DNA of 64,000 nucleotides from Streptomyces lienomycini (GTDB lineage: Bacteria; Actinomycetota; Actinomycetes; Streptomycetales; Streptomycetaceae): NCBI RefSeq assembly GCF_027947595.1, contig NZ_CP116257.1:3286001-3350000 (forward strand), in the 5' to 3' direction. A program made the translations under genes and the position numbers. Below, one piece after another: positions 59,985 to 64,000 of the stretch; positions within the stretch are counted from its first letter, which is position 1, and every line of letters begins with the position of its first letter. Below the pieces are notes generated by a model that saw only the letters and a list, made by a program, of their open reading frames with translations, was not told the DNA's origin and did not search any database.

Positions 59985-60200
59985 TCAGAGACCGGCGACC
60001 AGGCCCGTGACCGGGGCCGTGTTCAGGCCGGTGACACCCTCGACGGTGCCGACGGCCGTGTTGAGCAGGCCGGAGACCGGGGCGATGCCGTCCACCAGAC
60101 CGGTGACGGTGCCGGCGGCGTTCACGTTCAGGCCGCCGGAGACGTTGTCGAGGTCGGCGTCGGAGATCTCGACGGTCTCGACCCGGGGGGTGGAGTTCAT
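59985..60200 (-). CDS. Double-glycine leader peptide precursor, Cys-free core
   Basis: A 71-residue precursor. Leader residues 1-23 (MNSTPRVETVEISDADLDNV then SGG) have the typical acidic, SDxDLDxVSGG form recognised by C39 peptidases. The 48-residue core begins LNVNAAG and repeats a V-T/S-G-L unit four times (VTGLVDG, VSGLLNT, VTGLNTA, VTGLVAG). It has no Cys, Lys, Arg, His, Phe, Trp or Tyr; only one Asp and one Glu are charged. Databases may call this type A2 lantipeptide, but no Cys means no lanthionine. ATG with GAAGGGAAG upstream. Confidence 0.9.
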   Translation of the reverse strand: MNSTPRVETVEISDADLDNVSGGLNVNAAGTVTGLVDGIAPVSGLLNTAVGTVEGVTGLNTAPVTGLVAGL

Positions 60201-60780
60201 GATGGAACTTCCCTTCGTATAGCCATTTCACAAGGGGGGAGCGGCCCCCTCTGGGGACAGATGACGGCCGCGACCGCGGGCGCCGGGCGCCCGTTTCCAG
60301 AGCCCTCCGCGGCCCCCGCGGTGCGATGGATCAAAGCACGCGGCCGGTCCGTGCTTCCAATCAATCACCCCTCCCACCAGCGCACTTGCGACGACCGGGC
60401 GCCCAACGGTGCAGGACCGCGCACGCCGTCGGGTCGACTTCTTCACACGGTGCGCGACATCGGCCCGTGCGACCCCTTGCCCACGCGGAAGTGATTGGGG
60501 CACTCCCGCCCCAAACGCGTACCGGGCCCCGCCGGGTTGTGCAGATCCTCCAGCGAGGGTGACCGGGTTGGGCAATCGATGTGCAGATTCGCTGAAGCAC
60601 ACGATCCGTTCCGCGGTCTCAACAGTGCGTCAGCGAACGAGTGCGGAGCGTGGGCGGTCGACGGGACATGACGACCCGTCTGAACACCCCGCCCGGTCCG
60701 TGCGTACCAACAGCCGTCCAGGCGTCCCCACAGCTGCCGGACCGGCGGGCACGGGCCCCGGTCCCAGGAGGTCGAGCAGG
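60201..60780. other. Divergent promoter region, 580 bp
   Basis: The longest gap in the window. No ORF with a ribosome site and coding-like codons was found on either strand. It carries promoters of the GG-peptide operon (-) and the secreted protease (+). Inverted repeats: AAGCACG/CGTGCTT (60334-60356) and TTGGGGC/GCCCCAA (60495-60514). The first is 134 bp from the peptide start and is a possible control site. A GGAGG site precedes the TTG start of the protease. Confidence 0.5.
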
Positions 60781-62010
60781 TTGAGTCACCAGCGAATTCC
60801 GAAGCGCAGGGCCGCGATGGCGGCAGGCGGTGTGGTGGCGCTCGGCGCGGCCGCGATCCTGCTGCCCACCGCCAACGCCTCGCAGGGCGGCGGCTCCCCG
60901 GACGACGCCGCGTCGGCGCCCCGGACCCTCAAGGCGGCGGACGCGTCGCAGCTCGCCTCGCGCCTCGCCGGACTGCTCGGCGACACCTTCGCGGGCTCCT
61001 ACTACGACTCCGGCGCGCAACGGCTCGTCGTCAACGTCGCCGGCGGGGACGACAACCCCGTCGTCGCGGACGCCGAGAAGGCGGGCGCGGACGTCCGCGA
61101 GGTCGACCACAGCATGGGCGAACTGCGCGGCGGCGCCCGGACCCTGAAGTCCGAGGCGAGCATCCCCGGCACCTCGTGGGCGATCGACCCGCGCACCAAC
61201 AGGATCCTGGTGACCGCCGACAGCACCGTCACCGGCGACCGGTGGGACCGGCTGGAGTCCACCGTCGAGCGCCTCGGCTCCGGCATGGCGACCGTCAGGA
61301 AGTCGGCCGGTACCTTCAGAACGTTCGCGTCCGGCGGCGACGCCGTCTTCGGCGGCGGAGCGCGCTGCTCGCTCGGCTTCAACGTCACCGCCGGCGACGG
61401 CTCGCCCGCCTTCCTGACGGCCGGTCACTGCGGGGTCGCGGCCGACCGGTGGTCCGACGCGCAGGGCGGGCAGCCGACAGCCACCGTCGACCGGGCCGTC
61501 TTCCCCGGGGCGGGCGACTTCGCACTCGTCACGTACGACGACCCGGCGACCGACGCCCCCAGCGAGGTGAACCTCGGCGACCGGGCCCTCCCGATCAGCC
61601 GGGCCGCGGAGGCGACGGTCGGGCAGGAGGTCTTCCGCATGGGCAGCACCACCGGACTGGCCGACGGCCAGGTCCTCGGCCTCGACGCCACCGTCAACTA
61701 CCCCGAGGGCACGGTCACCGGCCTCGTACAGACCGACGTCTGCGCCGAGCCGGGCGACAGCGGGGGCTCCCTGTTCACCGGGGACGGCCTCGCGATCGGT
61801 CTGACCTCGGGCGGCAGCGGTGACTGCACGGTCGGCGGCGAGACCTTCTTCCAGCCGGTCACCACCGCGCTGGACGCCGTGGGCGCCACCCTCGGCGACG
61901 GCGACACAGGCGCCGGTGACACGGGCGTGGCGGACGGCACGGGCGCAGGTCACGAGGACGGCTCCGGGCCGACGGGCCGACGGGCCGACGGGCTGGCGGG
62001 CGGGAGGTGA
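60781..62010 (+). CDS. Secreted chymotrypsin-like serine protease (S1, Streptogrisin type)
   Basis: A 409-residue pre-pro-protease. The signal peptide follows the TTG start (SHQRIPKRRAAMAAGGVVAL, cleavage near ANAS). The pro-region (~40-180) is of the alpha-lytic type. The mature domain shows catalytic His (FLTAGHCG), Asp (GAGDFALVTY) and Ser (EPGDSGGSLF). A Gly/Asp/Thr-rich tail of about 35 residues is less usual. GGAGG precedes the TTG. It could be restrained by SSI-type inhibitors, but one with P1 Arg suits trypsin-like enzymes better. Confidence 0.93.
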   Translation: MSHQRIPKRRAAMAAGGVVALGAAAILLPTANASQGGGSPDDAASAPRTLKAADASQLASRLAGLLGDTFAGSYYDSGAQRLVVNVAGGDDNPVVADAEKAGADVREVDHSMGELRGGARTLKSEASIPGTSWAIDPRTNRILVTADSTVTGDRWDRLESTVERLGSGMATVRKSAGTFRTFASGGDAVFGGGARCSLGFNVTAGDGSPAFLTAGHCGVAADRWSDAQGGQPTATVDRAVFPGAGDFALVTYDDPATDAPSEVNLGDRALPISRAAEATVGQEVFRMGSTTGLADGQVLGLDATVNYPEGTVTGLVQTDVCAEPGDSGGSLFTGDGLAIGLTSGGSGDCTVGGETFFQPVTTALDAVGATLGDGDTGAGDTGVADGTGAGHEDGSGPTGRRADGLAGGR

Positions 62011-62156
62011 CGCCCCGCACCGCAGTGCCCCGCGCGGTGGCACGCAGCGTGGCCGGTCCGACCCGTAGGCCGCGCGCCCGGCGTTTCAGGGCGGCCCCGC
62101 CGGGGGACCCGGAGGGCCGAGCGCGGCAACGCGCGACCGGCGCAACCAGAAGGAAG

Positions 62157-62345
62157 ATGATGCTCGTGACCACGGACACCACCCGGAAACCCGCTGTCCG
62201 CAGGCTGGAGACAGGCTGGTCGAAGGCCCGTCGCCTGCGGAGCAGGGGAGTGATGCGTACCTGCGTACCCGCCGTCGAGGACCGCGGAACCGCCCGCGCA
62301 CCGCACCTGGGCCAGGAGTCGAACATCGTCCGGGGCGAGGACTGA
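62157..62345 (+). CDS. Small basic ORF, hypothetical
   Basis: A possible 62-residue basic protein (RRLETGWSKARRLRSRGVMR in its middle), with GAAGGAAG right before two ATGs and a GTG nine bases later. About 85% of third positions are G/C. It lies after the protease and before a hairpin at 62374-62397. No family recognised; it may not be real. Confidence 0.4.
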   Translation: MMLVTTDTTRKPAVRRLETGWSKARRLRSRGVMRTCVPAVEDRGTARAPHLGQESNIVRGED

Positions 62346-62373
62346 AGCAGCCCCGAGGGCGGACACCGCCCGG

Positions 62374-62397
62374 CGCGCCGGCCCCGTCGCCGGCGCG
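62374..62397. terminator. 9-bp GC hairpin
   Basis: CGCGCCGGC pairs with GCCGGCGCG around 6 nt, between the small ORF and rmlB. A likely terminator of the protease/small ORF transcript. Confidence 0.55.
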
Positions 62398-62510
62398 GTG
62401 CGCGTTCCGGGCAGGTCACGAGGCCGGTCCCGGACGGCGAAGGACACGCCGGTAGCGTCACGGGCGTCCCGCACCGCCCGCCCCGACCGCAGCAAGGCAC
62501 TGAACCGTTC

Positions 62511-63485
62511 ATGAACATCCTGGTCACCGGCGCCGCCGGATTCATCGGATCCCGGTACGTCCGCACGCTCCTCGCGCGCGACGCGCCCGACGAGCCGCGG
62601 ATCACGGTGCTCGACGCCCTCACCTACGCCGGGACCACCGCCAACCTCCAACTCGACCACCCACGGCTGGAGTTCGTGCACGGCGACATCCGCGACACGG
62701 CGCTCGTCGACAAGCTGGCGGCCGAGGCCGACCAGGTGGTGCACTTCGCCGCGGAGTCCCACGTGGACCGCTCGATCCACGCCGCGGCCGACTTCGTCCT
62801 CACCAACGTCGTCGGCACCCAGAACCTGCTGGACGCCGCCCTGCGCCACGGCGTGGGCACCTTCGTGCACGTCTCCACCGACGAGGTCTACGGCTCCGTC
62901 GAGACGGGCTCGGCGACCGAGGAACACCCGCTGCGGCCCAGCTCGCCGTACTCCGCCTCGAAGGCGTCGGGCGACCTGCTGGCCCTCTCGTACCACCGCA
63001 CCCACGGCCTCGACGTCCGGGTGACCCGGTGCTCCAACAACTACGGCCCGCACCAGTTCCCCGAGAAGCTCGTGCCGCTGTTCGTCACCCACCTCCTGGA
63101 CGGCCGCAGGGTCCCCCTCTACGGCGACGGACGCAACGTCCGCGACTGGCTGCACGTCGACGACCACTGCCGGGGCGTCGACCTCGTGCGGACCCGGGGC
63201 CGGGCCGGCGAGGTCTACAACATCGGAGGCGGCACGGAGTTGAGCAACCTCGACCTCACCGGCCTGCTCCTCGACGCCTGCGACGCGGGCCCGGACCGGA
63301 TCGTGCACGTCGCGGACCGCAAGGGCCACGACCTGCGCTACTCGGTGGACTGGAGCAAGGCCCGCGAGGAGCTGGGCTACCGCCCCCGGCACGACTTCCC
63401 GGCCGGACTGGCCGAGACCGTCGCCTGGTACCGGGACAACCGCGCCTGGTGGGAGCCGCTCAAGCGGCGCACCGACGTGGCGTGA
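62511..63485 (+). CDS. rmlB: dTDP-glucose 4,6-dehydratase
   Basis: A 324-residue extended SDR. The NAD site is ILVTGAAGFIGSRYV. The catalytic pattern of RmlB is complete: STDEVYG (Thr, Asp, Glu) and YSASKASGD (Tyr-x3-Lys). SNNYGPHQFPEKLVPLFV and GRNVRDWLHVDDHC are diagnostic. It converts dTDP-glucose to dTDP-4-keto-6-deoxyglucose, the branch point for rhamnose and other deoxysugars. No rmlA, C or D is in the window, so partners are elsewhere. Convergent with the isochorismatase gene. Confidence 0.95.
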   Translation: MNILVTGAAGFIGSRYVRTLLARDAPDEPRITVLDALTYAGTTANLQLDHPRLEFVHGDIRDTALVDKLAAEADQVVHFAAESHVDRSIHAAADFVLTNVVGTQNLLDAALRHGVGTFVHVSTDEVYGSVETGSATEEHPLRPSSPYSASKASGDLLALSYHRTHGLDVRVTRCSNNYGPHQFPEKLVPLFVTHLLDGRRVPLYGDGRNVRDWLHVDDHCRGVDLVRTRGRAGEVYNIGGGTELSNLDLTGLLLDACDAGPDRIVHVADRKGHDLRYSVDWSKAREELGYRPRHDFPAGLAETVAWYRDNRAWWEPLKRRTDVA

Positions 63486-63501
63486 GAGGCGTCCCGCCCG
63501 G

Positions 63502-64000
63502 TCAGCAGTGCGTCTTGGCCAGCAGCTCCAGGACCTCCCGCGTCGTGCCCGTCTCGCCCAGGCGCGGGAAGATCCGCTCGACGCTGCCCCGGTGCGCCTG
63601 TGCGCTCATGTCGCTCATGGCGTCGGTGGCGAGCGTGACGTGGTAGCCGTGCTCGTGGGCGGCTCGGGCGGTGGACTCCACGCCGATGCTGGTGGCGATG
63701 CCGCAGAGCACGATCTGGGTGACGCCGCGGCGACGCAGCTGCACGTCGAGACCGGTGCCGTGGAAGGCGCCCCAGTTGCGCTTGGTGACGGTGATGTCGC
63801 CGGGGTGCCCGGCCAGTTCACCGACCACGACGTCCCAGCCCTCGGGCCGCGGACCACCGGCCCCTCCCGCCTCCGTACGGCCGGGCACGGCGTCCGCCCC
63901 GTCGGCGGCGAAGGAGACCCGGACCAGTACCACGGGCAGGTCCCGGGCCCGGAAGGCTTCGGCCAGTTCGGCACTCCGGGCGACGACCTCGGGGCCGGTG
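63502..64000 (-). CDS. Isochorismatase family hydrolase, C-terminal part, cut by window edge
   Basis: The last ~166 residues are present; the start is outside. The catalytic Lys is in VTKRNWGAFHGTGLD and the Cys in VLCGIATSIGVESTARAA, so the cysteine hydrolase site is complete apart from the N-terminal Asp. These enzymes cleave isochorismate, nicotinamide or other amides/ethers; the exact substrate is unknown. Confidence 0.92.
   Translation of the reverse strand, partial: TGPEVVARSAELAEAFRARDLPVVLVRVSFAADGADAVPGRTEAGGAGGPRPEGWDVVVGELAGHPGDITVTKRNWGAFHGTGLDVQLRRRGVTQIVLCGIATSIGVESTARAAHEHGYHVTLATDAMSDMSAQAHRGSVERIFPRLGETGTTREVLELLAKTHC

Noticed and set aside
59985..60200. GG peptide as a lantibiotic (type A2 lantipeptide)
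   Set aside because: The core has Thr and Ser but no Cys, and no LanM, LanKC or LanBC gene is nearby, so lanthionine rings cannot form.
60228..60602. 124-residue minus-strand frame in the gap between peptide and protease genes
   Set aside because: No ribosome site, mixed codon bias and no recognisable domain; treated as non-coding promoter DNA.

Overview
The window is GC-rich, densely coding DNA from a Streptomyces-type actinomycete. Third codon positions are almost all G or C, GTG and TTG starts are common, and many genes overlap by ATGA or GTGA. Marker families point the same way: a conservon, a DmdR-type iron box, a CebR box, an SSI-type protease inhibitor and a CYP105-type P450 with its 3Fe-4S ferredoxin. 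From memory only, the order GH2 / GH9 / SSI / protease / dTDP-glucose dehydratase resembles the left chromosome arm of S. coelicolor relatives. No rRNA, tRNA, CRISPR array, integrase or transposase was seen.

Layout. 1-6.8 kb: start of a P450, its TetR regulator, an iron-box controlled DUF2470 protein, a FUSC-type exporter, an FBP-type zinc protein, a ROK regulator and a small acidic protein. 6.8-13.6 kb: an NAD-dependent epimerase, a second FUSC exporter, HAD and PHP phosphoesterases, a leaderless small gene, a secreted GH16-ricin glucanase and a VanZ protein. 13.9-17.7 kb: a compact six-gene Mrp/Mnh antiporter operon lacking a NuoL-like MrpA. 17.7-23.1 kb: DUF4230 protein, TetM/OtrA-like ribosomal protection GTPase divergent from a PRPP synthetase paralogue, STAS protein, quinone oxidoreductase. 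23.4-28.9 kb: a conservon (CvnA-B-C-D plus a P450 with EVMW in place of ExxR) facing a sesquiterpene-type cyclase. 29-38 kb: small redox and stress genes, a CDF transporter, a CYP105-type P450 with ferredoxin, a TetR gene with twin operators, an aldo/keto reductase and a lipoprotein. 38-46.5 kb: a PAS-GAF-SpoIIE phosphatase, a Tat-exported GH2 enzyme and a CebR-boxed GH9 endoglucanase. 46.8-54 kb: a sigma-like/zinc-finger/transmembrane/ricin protein, a lactate-oxidase family flavoprotein, an SSI inhibitor, a three-gene set (haem-oxygenase-like oxidase, HemK-like methyltransferase, frameshifted CDGSH protein) and a Ppx/GppA protein. 54-60.2 kb: the most unusual block, a peptide export operon (double-glycine peptide, HlyD, C39-peptidase ABC exporter, second ABC exporter) with no modification enzyme. 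60.8-64 kb: secreted chymotrypsin-like protease, a small ORF, RmlB and the end of an isochorismatase.

How it works together. The main candidate for an undescribed system is the export operon: a 71-residue precursor with a GG leader and a 48-residue core without cysteine, lysine, arginine or aromatic residues, followed by a terminator hairpin and then dedicated export machinery. Two genes (cvnA and the CDGSH gene) carry single-base frameshifts, each cured by lengthening a C5 run to C6. That could be two real mutations or a systematic homopolymer error in the assembly.
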